Shown: piece by piece, positions 11,467-23,655 of the stretch
Layout: every line of letters starts with the position of its first letter
Position numbering within the stretch: position 1 is the stretch's first letter
Origin: Myxocyprinus asiaticus
Taxonomy: Eukaryota; Chordata; Actinopteri; Cypriniformes; Catostomidae
Assembly: GCF_019703515.2 (NCBI RefSeq)
Contig: NC_059356.1
Span: forward strand, 19,807,197-19,871,196
Direction of reading: 5' to 3'
DNA: 64,000 nt
Notes under the pieces: generated by a model
Seen by the model: the letters and a program-made list of their open reading frames with translations, nothing else
What the model was told of the DNA's origin: nothing
Databases searched by the model: none
Made by a program: the position numbers and the translations under genes

Positions 11467-12463
11467 TATTCAAAGCACTCTTGATTTAAAAATACTCAAA
11501 TTAGATAAACTAAAATTCAAACAAATAACTAAACTCAATATTATCATTACAATAGGTGACGTGTAATTATGTGAACACAATAAAACCACACTAGCATAAC
11601 ATTTTAAATAAATTATTATATTTTATAAATTTATGCAATTTATTACAATGTTTAAATATATACATTTACCTTTTTCATGAATTGTTTTGTGTTTCGTAAT
11701 TTTTTATTTATTTTTTTTTGCTGTTAAAATTTAGCTGAAAAGCCTATAATAGGCTGTTTATTAGCTGGTTCCATTGTGGCAACTTACTTCTTGAAGTGTC
11801 TTTTATATATATATATATTCATGGGCAATAATTGTGAAAATGTCAGTAGCATTTTTGTGGCCAAGACTTGAAGGAATGTGCCTTGAGAAAATAATCCTAT
11901 ATCCTGAAGTAAAAAGTGTGACCCTCAGACTGCCCATGCCTCAGTTTTACCTCATTGTGAACCCAGTTGGGGGGGGGGGTTGGAGAAGAAGAAAAAAAGC
12001 TTTCAAACATTACTCTCACCAAAAATCATTTCCAGAAGTAAAATAATTGGTGAGAAATCAAATAAACTATACAGATAAGCACAAACCCTGTGCTTAATTC
12101 CATCACACCTCACTGCACAAAGGCAGTTCTCCTTGGATCGGAAAAATACTGTTTCATCACCTCCATGCAGTGAGTGAATGTTCATGCGGGTCTAGGAAGC
12201 ACTTTTGAGTTATTCACCCTTGGGTGGAACAGAGTTTCAAAGTGAGAGATTAAAGAGCCATGCTAGGACACTGCGCCCTTCCTAACCAGAACTTTCTTGC
12301 TACAACCCTGCAGAATCTTGCATACAGTAGAATAACAATCTCCCCTAGTTTTTATATAAAGCTCAGAAACACAATATGCATTATTCAGGAAGGCCACTAA
12401 TGAAGCCTCTGTGCTATTACTGAACTGCATACAAAAGCATTTGTGATATGTTTAAGTTCGTGG
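11467..12463. other. Spacer, no gene seen
   Basis: AT-rich. It contains a short TA run at 11806-11818 and a G run near 11970. The 70-aa frame at 11834-12046 shows no recognisable domain. Confidence 0.55.
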
Positions 12464-12720
12464 ACAATGGAGGAGTCAGGAGGCAACGAACTATCAGCGT
12501 GAGTATTTTATTACTCTTCAGCGTCACACAAAAATTTTAACAAAAAAAAAAAGGTCACTTAGTGGCCAAATACACACAAACAAGTCTTTGTTAGTCAGGC
12601 GGGCACATGCAGCCACAACTCTCTCTGCTGTTTCTTTCTCCCCCACACTGACGCTCTGGCATGCCTTATCAGGATTCCTCCGCCATCACTATAAGGAGAG
12701 ACAGGTGTTAGAGTAATCAC
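12464..12720 (-). repeat. Possible LTR-like fragment
   Basis: The minus strand carries an AATAAAATAC polyadenylation-like signal, pyrimidine-rich tracts and a GC-richer composition than the flanks, as in R-U5 parts of fish LTRs. No partner LTR was found in the window, so this is tentative. Confidence 0.25.
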
Positions 12721-12726
12721 AACCCA

Positions 12727-13767
12727 GGGCAGGGTTGCACCAGCTGTGCGTAAGTTCTCACGTAAGTTAGGACGTAAAGTTAATTACTAAGGAATTAGTA
12801 ACTACTGTTTATTTACAAACTAAGTCAGTGCTTAATTTGGTTGCACCACCTGTTCTTAAGGCAAGACTTAACTAGTAGGTCATAAGCTCTCCGTAAAGTA
12901 ATGCGTAGTTGCATAATATGATGTTTACCTGTATTTATCCAATAAACAGCCTTCAAATTTGTATACAGAAGTGTTAAAAAGCCGTGAACTTCAATTTGAT
13001 CTTGTTGCGGTTGATGTTCAAACCTTGTTTGTTCACGTAACTGTCAGCTGTAATAAATTATATCCCCATTAAAATATGTTACGTAATAAAAGTAGATTTA
13101 ATAAATAGTATATTTACCCTGTGTAAAATACAATATATAGGAACTGTGGAAGGGTGATAAATAAATACTAATACAACTGGCTGGAAAAATAGACATTTAT
13201 TCATTTTAATAGCCTATATATATTTTGAATGTGCTGAAACTTGACACCGGGTGACACATCCTGAAAACTGCACCGTTAGATCGGTTTCATGCTGAAGAGT
13301 GTTTTTTTTTATTCTAGTCTGCCTGTGTTTGAACTACTGCCTGTTATTATCGTCTTGATTCTCTGTTGCCTGCCTTTTGACCTTGATCTGTTCCTGGAAT
13401 ACTGTTTGTCATTGTTTGCTGCCTACCTCGACCCTTGTCTGTTTTGTGACCACGATTATTGGATTTGCCTACGTTGCTGTATATTTTGGATACTGACCTC
13501 TGCCTGTTGAATATTCTCTGTGACCTTACTAGTAAAGCTGCAAATGGATCCACCTTCTGGTTCTCCTGAGTCTATGTTACAGTCATATTATGCGACTATG
13601 CATTACTTTACGGAGCGCTTACGACCTACTAGTTAAGTCTTGCCTTAAGAACAGGCGGTGCAACCAAATTAAGCACTGACTCAGTTACAAACTAACTAGT
13701 AGTTTGTATGCCTTTAGTGTGAACTTTACGTCCCAACTTATGTGAGAACCTACGTGCAACCCTACCC
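12727..13767. mobile_element. Non-autonomous DNA element with about 190-bp inverted arms
   Basis: The left arm 12727-12919 and right arm 13584-13767 are inverted copies over their whole length. Shared blocks include GGCAGGGTTGCAC (left end, against GGTAGGGTTGCAC), TTAATTTGGTTGCACC and AAGACTTAACTAGTAGGTC. No transposase is present. I could not find a clean target duplication, so the superfamily is open. The interior carries an LTR-like fragment directly against the right arm. Confidence 0.75.
13289..13583 (+). repeat. LTR-like fragment inside the DNA element
   Basis: A pyrimidine-rich tract with repeated CTGCCT motifs is followed by AGTAAAGCTGCAAATGGATC and ends at ATGTTACAG. This looks like the R-U5 end of a Ty3/gypsy LTR in plus orientation. 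It stops exactly where the right inverted arm of the host element begins (13584). The 73-aa frame is an artefact of the pyrimidine-rich repeat. Confidence 0.35.
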
Positions 13768-13793
13768 AGGTGATGAGCCTTACCGCGCTCCCT

Positions 13794-14354
13794 GGCTGTG
13801 TTTCATTTGGAAGGTATACTGAGTGTCCTCCTTTAAGCAAGTCTTGTTTAAATGATACGGCCTTTGTAGGACAAATGGAACGTAACATGGTTGCTATGAC
13901 AGCACGCCACTCAAGCACGCGTGCTTTGAGTGAGAAGGGAACAAAGTCCCTCTGGAAGGGAATGTATGAGGTACATTTTAGGATAGTTATGATGTAAAGA
14001 GTAAACAGATTTTACAGTTGTACTTTTAGTCTAATACTTTATTTTAATTATTAATATAATTATACATATTATATACTCTGCACCCATCTACTGAGGTACT
14101 TCAACTTGGGAATTAACATTCCTTGCATTTGAACATATTTAAGGGCAAATTGCCGTCATTTTAGACATTTCTGCTGAAGCAGAGAATTGTGGGTTGTGAG
14201 TGCCCACGAAGGATACACCTCATGCATACTCCAAATTCCCGTAGGTCACATTCGAAGGCTGTATTCGCTTTTCTGAAACGAGACAGCCTTGATGACTTAT
14301 GCAGCAAAGAAATGCGACCTCCTTAGGACGCATCCTTCCAAACGAGACACAGCC
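13794..14354. mobile_element. Second inverted-repeat DNA element (MITE)
   Basis: Terminal inverted repeats of 21 bp with two mismatches: GGCTGTGTTTCATTTGGAAGG at 13794 (20 of these bases suffice to see it) and its complement at 14334-14354. It is 561 bp long with no coding capacity. It begins only 27 bp after the preceding element ends. Target duplication unclear. Confidence 0.55.
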
Positions 14355-16029
14355 CCTCTCCCACAGACAGACACATGACCATGCCACAGCCTTGTTTTAT
14401 GGCGAGCGCTCTTGGCAGATGGCATGGTTCTTAATACTGGGCCTTAGTGACTCAAATGATAAAATAAACCAAGCAAAAGGAAATCATAAAATCGATGAAC
14501 TAGTTTTAAAAAAAAAAAAAAAAAAAAAGTTTAATTAACTTGGTTAATGCCATTGAACTGATATTTGATGAATTAATTCTATTTAAGTTAATTAACTGAA
14601 AATCATGAACAATTAATCCTATTCATTAAAACCATTTTACAAGAGGCCATTAAGACCCAGAATGTGGCTGCATCCAAATTCTTCTACTTTGATAGTATGT
14701 ACTGAATTTAATGGAGAACTTGTTTCTCAACCATGATAAAGCCAATTCTGTCTTCATGTTCTACTTTTTACAAAACTGTGCAGTGGGGACTTCCAAGTCA
14801 GATGCAACCTAACCCTCTTACATCATTTTCTGAAGTTAAAGGCAATATTTTATTTACAATGACATCTATATGCCTATCATAGCAACAAATGTGTATAGAA
14901 ATGCTTTCATTCTTGGAGACAATATGAGGCTCTAGCACTTTAATCAGATTAGACAAACCAAAAACATGTTTTAACAGAACAGAATGACAGGGAGATAGTG
15001 TGTTCAAGACAAAAAGAATAGAAAAGCTTGTCACAAAAACCTTGACACTTGGTAGAATTGATTTTCATCTGAAAGACAGATGTCAGGAATGATTGTTTAT
15101 CATTTACTGGCTGACACTTAAACCTAAAGAATAGAGCATTGGCTTTTGATTTTTTTTTAAATGACCATAATGATCATGGTCAAATAACTTGTGAGAATGA
15201 ACATTTGAATGAGAGATTGCATTTAAGTGTTACATTTTGGCAAAAATGTGGTTCCAATTCAAAAAGAAAGCCACAGAGAGACCGCTGAAGGATATTAGGT
15301 TTCTGTCCAAGGATTAATTAGTTAATGATTATAGAAACAAATCTCACTGGATGCATGTTTGTGTTTGAAAATGTGCATCCTCTATTCACCGTTTCAGAAT
15401 GTCACATTCAGTGGCAGCCCGTGCATTTTATGTCTAGGACATTTCATCCCATTAAGAAAACACAATTTCACAATAAATAAGACACCGTATGCCTCGCATA
15501 CATTATGTGACAGTCAACTAATGATCCCAATTGGCATTTTAAAAACACATCCACACACGAAACCTGGACTAACCTTCATCTAAGATGAAGAAAAAGCTAA
15601 TATTTGCAGTTTAAAATGTTGCTTACAATAAAATGTTTCAGAGTACACGGTTACTTTTCAAAACTTGATCCGACACAGTGCTCAAAAAGCCTAATTTACA
15701 CTTAAACTCCTGATGTTACTATAACAATGCAAAAAGCACTTACCAATTTGCTTGAAGTGAAAATCAGCCCTCCTTTCCTGTTTAATTAATCAATCGCACA
15801 ATCATGCAGAACATCTCAGGTTTTTAAATCCATAAGGATCTCTTAACAACAATAACAGCAGTGATGACAGCCAACTCATCAGCATCTCGCACTCTTTGCT
15901 TTCAAATGACGTACATCACTTAAAGCGGGATTGTGTCACTCAAGGCCAGCTAGAAGGCCTGGACTAAGACATATCCTAAAGACCACACCTGTAACATTTG
16001 CTGCTGCTGGCAATGACAATGCAGACAAA
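14355..16029. other. Spacer, no gene seen
   Basis: AT-rich sequence with a poly-A run at about 14507-14528. No convincing coding potential on either strand and no similarity to the other repeats here. Confidence 0.55.
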
Positions 16030-16089
16030 GGTGAAGTTCAGAACCCAAGTGCAAATTTATTCCAACAGTGTCTCCAAAACCCTAACTAC

Positions 16090-16450
16090 AATCATAAATA
16101 AACAAACATGAACTTGACATAACATACACTTGGCATAACTAAACTAGACATAAACTTGAATAATCCAACAAAGTTACATTCACAAACAATACCTGACAAT
16201 GGACCATGGAAAACATGAGGGTTAAATACATGACATGGGAGAACATATGACAAAGATAACCAATAAACACAAATAACTCTAAACAAGATAACAAGACAAT
16301 CAGCCAATGAAAACAAGACACATGAACTTGAGGGAAACATGAAATCACATGACAAGGGAACCACATGACATGAAACAGGAATTAGAAATTTCAAAATAAA
16401 AGACATGAAAAACATGAACCAAAAAAATACACATGACAACACCCACAAAA
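16090..16450. repeat. Degenerate ACATGA-type short repeats
   Basis: Many imperfect copies of ACATGAAC, ACATGACA and AACATGA. They create a spurious 118-aa minus frame rich in Cys, Phe and Ser. Such tracts occur in fish LTR-element flanks, but no LTR was identified. Confidence 0.5.
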
Positions 16451-17885
16451 AACAAATAAATCAATTTGATTGGCTGATGAATCTGACAATCTGACTTTAG
16501 ATGCCCATTCATTTGCACTGTTGAGTGAGTGCTGAAGGCCTGACGGGGTGGAGCTCAGAATCACATGCTGCTTCGGCTAAGGAGCATGGCTTCGGGCATG
16601 CAATTTGTGAAACAGTTGTCACACTTTGCTTGTAAGCATTGAGGAATATATTCTGATTGGATAAACATTTTGTTTTTTACTATTCATTTGTAGATGAATT
16701 AGGAGTGGAAAGCGATTGAAAATACATAGGCAAAAAGGTCAATGAGAATGAAAAGATGAAAAAATATTTATTTATTAGGCATGTTACGCCAGCAGGGAAG
16801 GCTTTGCTGGCCCTGAGAAATCACCACTGGTCACACTGTAATATGTCTATTAAATGAGGCCTGGACTCAAAGCTGATGTGTTAAATCAACATCATCTTTT
16901 TTATTTACAAAAAAAGGAAAAAAAAATTTTGCGACTAAGTAGATAGGAACAATTGTTATCACCCAATATGCCCTCGGGGGAAACAAAAAGGAGAGTGGAT
17001 GGCACATATGATTCTTACTATTACTCAAAATGAGTCTTTTACTGCCAACATTAATAACAGTATCTAATTAACACCTAGACAGGCCTCACTCTGATAAAGT
17101 GCATCTTGGCAGAAGTTCATTGAATGTTCAGTGGATCACATTGTTTTTTTTATTTTCTTTTTGCCTTCTGTCTCAATCCAAGTGGAATTTAATAATGGGG
17201 TTTTAAGGTATAAACATTAAAACAGAAGTCATTGGGAGACTGCAGTACATTTAACCAATGAAATTGACTACTAAAGTAAACAGAGCACCCATTTCTTTTT
17301 TTTTTCTTTTCTTTTTTTCTTTTTTTTTGCCCTCTAATGTGAAAAGGGCAATTGACAAAAAGGAAATGCATTCAAAACACCTTCAAGTCTACTCTGAAAA
17401 CAGTTTTGTTTTGAAAATGACAGTCTGCACTAATTGGCCAAAGCAGATTTGCATTATGCATCTCAGAGAGGAGTAAAAGGAAATAAAACAAATAAGACAC
17501 AAATGTCATAACCTCCTTAGGTCACAAATCTGGCTGTTTAAAATAAATGTCTCATAAAATTTAAACTTGAATATCTATTACAGATAAATATGAGGTCATT
17601 TGACTTATCTACTATTGTAATCTGTAATTGCTAAACAAGTTTAAGCCACAACAAGGTAATGTCTTTTGTATTCATGTGTATTCATAGTGTGGTTCCAGCA
17701 CCAGTATATTTCCTTAGGTTTGGAAATACACTTACCGTACAATATTAATGCATTGACTGCATCTTAAATGTAAACGCTTCTTAAAGATTTAGACATGTTT
17801 ATGATACTTTGAGGTTCACAAAACACTGTATTCATGGAATTTGTAGGATATTTCTCAATAACTAAAATTAATTAATTAGGTTTAT
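16451..17885. other. Spacer, no gene seen
   Basis: AT-rich with a T/C-rich tract at about 17294-17328 that produces poly-Phe and poly-Lys shadow frames. Nothing recognisable. Confidence 0.55.
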
Positions 17886-17890
17886 CACAT

Positions 17891-18210
17891 TATGACAGAT
17901 CACTAGTTTTCTACTGAAGGAGGAAGTGGGAGCCAGATAAACAATCCACATAGTCTATATTAACACACTTTTCAACGTCACATAAAGCTTTAAATTTCAG
18001 CATAACACAAAACACACATCAACACTGCTGTGTGCGTCTCTCTCTCTCTCCCCTCTGGCGGTCTGAATTGCCCTTTTATCACTCTCCAGCTCTCACTGCA
18101 ACACAAAACAGCTGTTAGAGATAATTTCCCACAGGTGTCAGTCCTTACCGCTCTTTCTCTCTCGGCCTCGCTTTCCACAGATGTTAATCGGTCACACCCA
18201 CATCTCCACA
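17891..18210 (-). repeat. 3' LTR of the gypsy element
   Basis: About 320 bp matching 25777-26096 along its whole length, with scattered substitutions and small indels. It starts (minus strand) TGTGGAGATGTGGG and ends CTGTCATA, where the partner ends CTGTCACA. The CTCTCTCTCT tract near 18040 and the conserved block AACAGCTGTTAGAGATAAT are shared. CACAT flanks it on the left. Confidence 0.85.
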
Positions 18211-18224
18211 TACCCCCATTGCAC

Positions 18225-19690
18225 AACTCAGCCCGGGGAGCCATCTGGTCTATCACTTACTCCCCTCCCTCATTTCTGGAGAGGAAATCCGCAAAAATAT
18301 TAGCCCCTGGCCTGTGGACCACCTCGAACGACAGCTAGATCCAACGGGTGATCCACACATTGGTATCCTTCATGTGATGGAGCTACTGGAATGGGGCATG
18401 GTCTGAACAGAGGGTGAAAGCACACCCCAAAAGATAGTACCAGAGGGTGAGGACCGCCCACTTGATGGCCAAACACTCATTCTCAACTGTGCTGTACTTA
18501 GTCTCCCACAGTGAGAGCTTACGACTAACGTAGAGCATGGGGCGCTCCTCCCCCTCCACCATCTGGGACAGTACCGCTCCCACCCCCCTGTCCAATGCAT
18601 CCATCTGCAAGATAAAGGGGAGAGTGAAGTCAGGAGAGTGCAATAACGGCTCCATCCACTGGACCGGATCTGGTGCCCCCTTTTTATTCAGATCAGTCAG
18701 TAGGCTGGTAATGGTCGAATAGTTAGGCACAAACCTACAATAATAGGCAGCCAGCCCCAGGAACTGTCTCACCTCCTTTTTGGTCTTAGATCTCAGGCAG
18801 GCTGCAATCGCTGTGGTCTTATCAATTTGGGGCCACACCTGCCCTTGACCCAAGTGGAAGCCCTGATACTGTACTTCCACCCACCCAATTGCGCACTTCT
18901 TTGGGTTTTCCATGAGTCCTGCCCATCTCAACGATATCAGGACAGCCATCAGATGCCACAGGTGCCAATCATTACTGAATGTGATGATGTCATCCAGATA
19001 GGCAGCGGCATAAGCAGTGTGCAGTCTGAGGATTCTGTCCATGAGCCACTGAAATGTAACCGGGGCCCTGAACAAACCGAACGGAAGCGTTACGAATTGG
19101 TGTAATCCGAACAGTGTGTAAAATGCCATCTATTCACAGGACATGGGAGTTAAGGGGATCTGCCAATATCCCTTCGTCAAATCCAGTGTCTAATAAAAGC
19201 GAGCCGCACCTCACCGATCGAGCAGTTCATCAATCCGAGGCATCAGGTATGCATCAAACTTAGACACTGCATTGACTTTTCTATAATCCACACAGAACCG
19301 GACCGAGCCTTCGCTCTTCGGAACCAGAACGACTGGGCTGGCCCAGTCACTGTGGGATTCTTCTATTACCCACATATACAGCATGGCCTTTAATTCTTCC
19401 CGAACCACTTCTTTTTTGTGCTCAGGTAACCGGTAGGAACGACTACGTACCACTACCCCTGGGGTCATTTTGATATGGTGCTTTATGAGATTCATATGAT
19501 GAGAACACAGAGAATTCTCCTTGCAACCTGGCAACCTCCATGACTTGGGATGGGGAGAGGTGGTCTCCATAAGTGTGACTCGAACGGTGGCTTTTAAGTT
19601 CACCTCCAGTCCGAGCTCCTCCCTCTCCAGAACCACCATCACCAAAGTCACGTGGACTGCCTCTCTCCACGGTTTTAGGAGGTGGTAAAT
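18225..19690 (-). pseudogene. Gypsy reverse transcriptase/RNase H
   Basis: RT and RNase H part of Pol. The N-terminal RT segment (19651-19211) has TPGVVVRSRSYRLPEHKKEV, IEESHSDWASPVVLVPKSEG and FCVDYRKVNAVSKFD. A stop region near 19130-19210 interrupts fingers/palm. A 248-residue frame (19129-18383) carries FGLHQFVTLPFGLF and the intact active site YLDDIITFS (about 18989-19000), then the connection (KKEVRQFLGLAAYYCRFVPNY). The RNase H follows (LQMDALDRGVGAVLSQ, TVENECLAIKWAV, CSDHAPFQ). The reading ends near 18225 in ADFLSRN, just before the 3' LTR, so no integrase follows RNase H. Confidence 0.85.
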
Positions 19691-19800
19691 CTGATGTGCT
19701 CCACCTCATATTCGATTTCCCCAACTCACCATGTAACCTCAAAGGGTCCTTGCCACTTGTTGAGTAATTTAGAGCTCGATGTGGGGAGCTGCTGGTGTCT
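19690..19800 (-). pseudogene. Gypsy integrase C-terminal (GPY/F-like) remnant
   Basis: Directly upstream of the RT segment, the minus strand encodes a KLLNKWQGPFEV-like stretch in mixed frames (ALNYSTSGKDPLR in the neighbouring frame), followed by VGE.EYEVEHIRF. This is the GPY/F-type C-terminal module of Ty3/gypsy integrases. Its position, joined to RT without a break, places integrase before RT independently of the LINE insertion to its right. Confidence 0.7.
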
Positions 19801-20289
19801 AGCTCGAGTCTGTGTTTGTAGCCTGCTAGCTTTTTTTAGCATCGCTTATCAGTCTGTTTTCATCTTTTAGTCTTTAGTATCTGCCATTTTTCAGCGCGCA
19901 TCAGGTTTTCCCTCACATGATTCTCTTATCGCGATTCAACTGCGTGCATTTTACAGCGTGCGTGCATTTTACTGTGCACATCCGTTTTCTCCTCTGTGTT
20001 ACATGGATTATTGCATCGATCTCAAAGCACCGCTAATCAAGAACAACCATAATAACAAACAATTGCGTGAGGGATTCACATCGATCTCAAACCCTCGCTG
20101 TTCAGGAACAACCAACAACAACAAACAAATGCGGTGAGTCATGGCATCACTCATATTATTGCTTCCTGCATTACATGCCACATGTTTACTATAGCTTCTT
20201 CCATCAGCAGTGAGGGATTCACATGTGATAAATGAAAGGAATTAGTCAGGCTGACGGAGAAGGTTAATGAGTTAGAGACCCGCATCTGA

Positions 20290-20800
20290 ACGCTAGTGGA
20301 GATCAGTGAGAAAGAGAAGCCGGTAGATATTGTTTTGGATGTGGGTAGTACAGCGAACAACACACACACATTGGTTACAGCCCCCGCAACAGGCAATTGG
20401 GTGACGTCACGGCAGCATACTCGCTCAGCAAAGCGACACCACTTTCCTGTTCCTGTTAGGGTTTCCAATCTATTCTCCCCACTCAGTAATGCACCCACTG
20501 AGAATAATGTTGAAAGAGCCTTGGTCATAGGTGATTCTATTGTAAGGAACGTGGTAATAGAGAAACGTTAAATGCATTTTGGGTGCCAGAGCGTCTGATA
20601 TCAGATCAAATCAACAAGTGCTGGCTAATGCTAAATGTAGATTTTCTAAAATTGTTATTCATATTGGCACTAACGATGTCTGGCTTTGCCAGTCAGAGAT
20701 CGCTAGAGATAAAAGAGGTGTGTGAACTTGCAAAAACGATGTCAGACACTGTAATATGCTCCCCCCCCCCCCCCCCCCCCCCCCAAATTGGAAGATTTTT
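20290..20800 (+). pseudogene. LINE family B ORF1, SGNH esterase-like domain
   Basis: The frame at 20296-20571 ends in RALVIGDSIVRNVVIEKR. GDS is the catalytic-Ser block I of SGNH/GDSL esterases. After a stop and frame change, IVIHIGTNDVWL-type sequence at about 20650-20690 gives block III (GTND). Esterase ORF1 proteins are known from CR1/L2-group LINEs, including zebrafish L2. Homology continues to EVCELAKTMSDTVICS, then a 24-C run disrupts the frame. The role in retrotransposition is not settled. Confidence 0.65.
20761..20784. repeat. Poly-C run, 24 nt
   Basis: Uninterrupted cytosine tract inside the decayed LINE ORF1. Its length in the assembly may be unreliable. It can form a C-rich/G-rich secondary structure. 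Confidence 0.9.
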
Positions 20801-21087
20801 TGAGGAAGACCTAATCTGCTAAAGAGAGACAGACTCCATCCAAGGTGCTGCTCTCCTCTCTAGTAATTTGGCTCATAATTTTAATGATAGTATCTGACTA
20901 ACTGGGGGCCAGGTCAGGAATCAGACAAACTGGCTAATCTGAACGTCTGCTAGCTGCCTTGAGATGTCACACAGGTCACATAAACTATGACACATAGTGA
21001 CTGTATCACCTAGATATCAGATAGAGACTGTGTCTGTTCCCTGAACTACCAAACACAAACCCCTCATTAAATTATTTAGAAAAAAAT

Positions 21088-23450
21088 GTATTACAGTCAA
21101 ACTTTGATTACGGTCAAACAAAACAGTGTATAGATCACCCGGGCTTTATTCTAATTTCCTTGGTGAATTTGTAAATTTTCTATCAGATCTAGTAGTTACT
21201 GTAGATAGAGCTTTAATTGTTGGTGATTTCAACATTCACAGAGATAATGAAAATGACACATTGGGATTAGCATTTATCGATATTCTCAACTTGCTTGGAG
21301 TCAGACAAAATATGACAGGACCAACTCAGTGCCATAATCATACGCTAGATTGAATTCTGTCATATGGAATTGATGTTGATACTATTGAAATTCTACCGCA
21401 GAGTGATGACATCTCAAATCATTACCTCGTTTCTTGTATGCTGCGATCAGCTAATGTTATTCAATCTACACCATGCTATCGTTCAGGTAGAACTATTATT
21501 TCAACCACTAAAGATAGCTTCACTAATAATCTTCCAGATCTCATACACTCAGTAAGCCCCAAAGTCTAGAAGAACTTGATGAAATAACAGAAAATATAAA
21601 TAATGTCTTCTCTAGCACTCTTGATAGTGTCATCCCCCTTCGATTAAAGAAAAAAGCCCCGCACCATGGTACAATTATCACACTCATGCTCTCAAGAGAG
21701 CAGCTCGGAAAATGGAGCGCAAGTGGAAGAATACAAAATTAGAGGTATTTCATGGTGCATGGAAGGATAGTGTCTGTAGCTACAGACAGGCACTAAAAAC
21801 TGCCAGGTCAGCATATTTTAGAAAACTAATTTAGAAAATAACCACAACAATCCTAGGTGTTTATTCAGTACTGTGGCTAAATTGGTTAGGAATAAAATCT
21901 CAACTGAACCAGATATTCTGTTGCAGCACAATAGTAATGACTTCATTAATTTCTTTACTGATAACATTTAAATAATTAGAAATAAAATTGGAATTGCAAT
22001 CATCTGTCACAGTACCTCAGAAAACAGTGTCTCATAATTTTCCACACATGAAACTTCAGTCCTTTGCTGTCATAGGTAATGAAGAGCTAACAAAACTTAT
22101 TGAAACATCAAAAGCCACAACATGTATGTTAGATCCAATACCAACTAAGCTCTTAAAAGAGGTATTCCCTGTAATCTCAGAACCTCTTTTTAATATTATT
22201 AACTCCTCGCTATCCTTAGGACGTGTCCCAAGAAACTTTAAAATGGCAGTTATCAAACCGCTTATTAAGAAGCCACAGCTTGATCCTGGAGAATTGGCTG
22301 ATTATAGACCGTTTTCAAATCTCCCGTTTATGTCAGAAATACTAGAAAATGTTGTGTCCTCCTAATTACATTCATTTCTACAGAAAAATAGTATATTTGA
22401 ACAATTTCAGTCAGGATTTAGGCCACACCACAATACAGAGACTTCACTTATCAGAGTTACTAATGACTTGCTCTTATCATCTGATCACAGCTGCATTTCT
22501 CTTCTAGTGCTTTTAGATCTTAGTGCTGCCTTCAACACCATAGATCATGATATTCTCTTGAATAGGCTAGAGAATTATGTTGGCATTTGTGGACTTACAT
22601 TAGCATGATTTAGGTCCTATTTAGCAGACCGCTACCACTATGTCTGTGTAACCGAGGAATTGTCCAAACAAACAAAAGTATTGAGTGCCACAGGGATCAG
22701 TTTTAGGGCCTCTGCTTTTCTCCTTACATATGCTTCCTCTGGGAGATATTATCAGGAATCATGGAATAAGGTTCCACTGTTATGCCAACAATACCCAACT
22801 TTATATTTCTTAGAAACCCGACGAAATTTCACATTTCTCCAAATTAGCAGAGAGTATCAATAAAATTAAAGATTGGATGGCCAGAAATATCCTTCTACTC
22901 AATTCCAACAAAACAGAGGTACTAGTTATTGGACCAAAAACCTCTAAAAATAAGCCACTAAAATATAATTTGACTCTCGATGGATGTACTGTTACATCGT
23001 CTTCAACAGCGAAGAACTTAGGTGTTATATTTGATATACCAATATGTCATCTGAAAATCAAATTTCCATGTTTGTAGAATTCTTCCACCTAAGAAATATT
23101 GCTAAGTTATGACGCATGCTCTCTGTTGCTGATGCTGAAAAACTAATTCATATATTCATGACCTCAAGACTATATTATTGTAATGCATTACTGGAATGAT
23201 GTCCAGCAAGTTCACAGTACTTAAGTGACTTTCTACCACGTTATATTCCATTAAGTTCATTAAGATCGCGAAACTCTGGCATGTTAATAGCTCCTAGAAT
23301 ATCAAAATCCACAAAAGGAGGTAGATCCTTTTCCTATTTGGCTCCTAAAGTATGGAATAGTCTCCCTAACACTGTTCGGGAAGCAGACACACTCACTCAG
23401 TTTAAGTCTAGACTAAAGACTCATCTATTTAGCCAGGCATACACCTAATT
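21088..23450 (+). pseudogene. LINE family B ORF2 (endonuclease + RT)
   Basis: APE-type endonuclease remnants (ALIVGDFNIHRDNENDTLG at about 21210) are followed by RT. LNSSLSLGRVPRNFKMAVIK and DYRPFSNLPFMSEIL are at 21988-22365. A palm with DLSAAFNTIDHDIL (about 22512) follows. The C-terminal part has LLNSNKTEVLVIGPK (about 22890) and ends WNSLPNTVREADTLTQFKS near 23410. The catalytic YADD box reads YANN (codons 22781-22792), so both metal-binding Asp are gone. Multiple stops and frameshifts. Confidence 0.8.
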
Positions 23451-23655
23451 TATTCTTCACCACACAACTAGGCTACTTTAGTTAGGTCTGCCAGAACCTG
23501 AAACATTGATCATGATAACCTCTATAACTCTACAAAAAATGTAATGGCATCTACACTAATATTATTCTATTTGTTTCTATGTCTCAACCTCGGGACTCCT
23601 ATCCCGAGGTCACCAGAACCGGCCTGATCCAGCTCCATTCCTGCTTAGTATCGGA

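Larger units (their letters stand above)
19805..23655 (+). mobile_element. L2-type LINE (family B, copy 1) inserted in gypsy integrase
   Basis: A non-LTR retrotransposon in plus orientation with a 5' leader (about 19805-20290), ORF1 with an esterase-like domain, and ORF2 with endonuclease and RT. It matches the copy at 62063-64000. That copy continues about 850 bp further to an ACTTG-repeat tail, whereas this one stops at 23655 inside the 3' UTR. LINEs normally lose 5' ends, so loss of the 3' end suggests a later deletion that also took part of the integrase. Confidence 0.8.

Noticed and set aside
13289..13510. 73-codon hydrophobic frame as a host membrane peptide
   Set aside because: It comes from a pyrimidine-rich LTR-like tract with repeated CTGCCT motifs.
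16092..16448. 118-codon Cys/Phe-rich minus frame resembling a membrane protein
   Set aside because: It is produced by degenerate ACATGA repeats; no start context, domain or homolog is visible.
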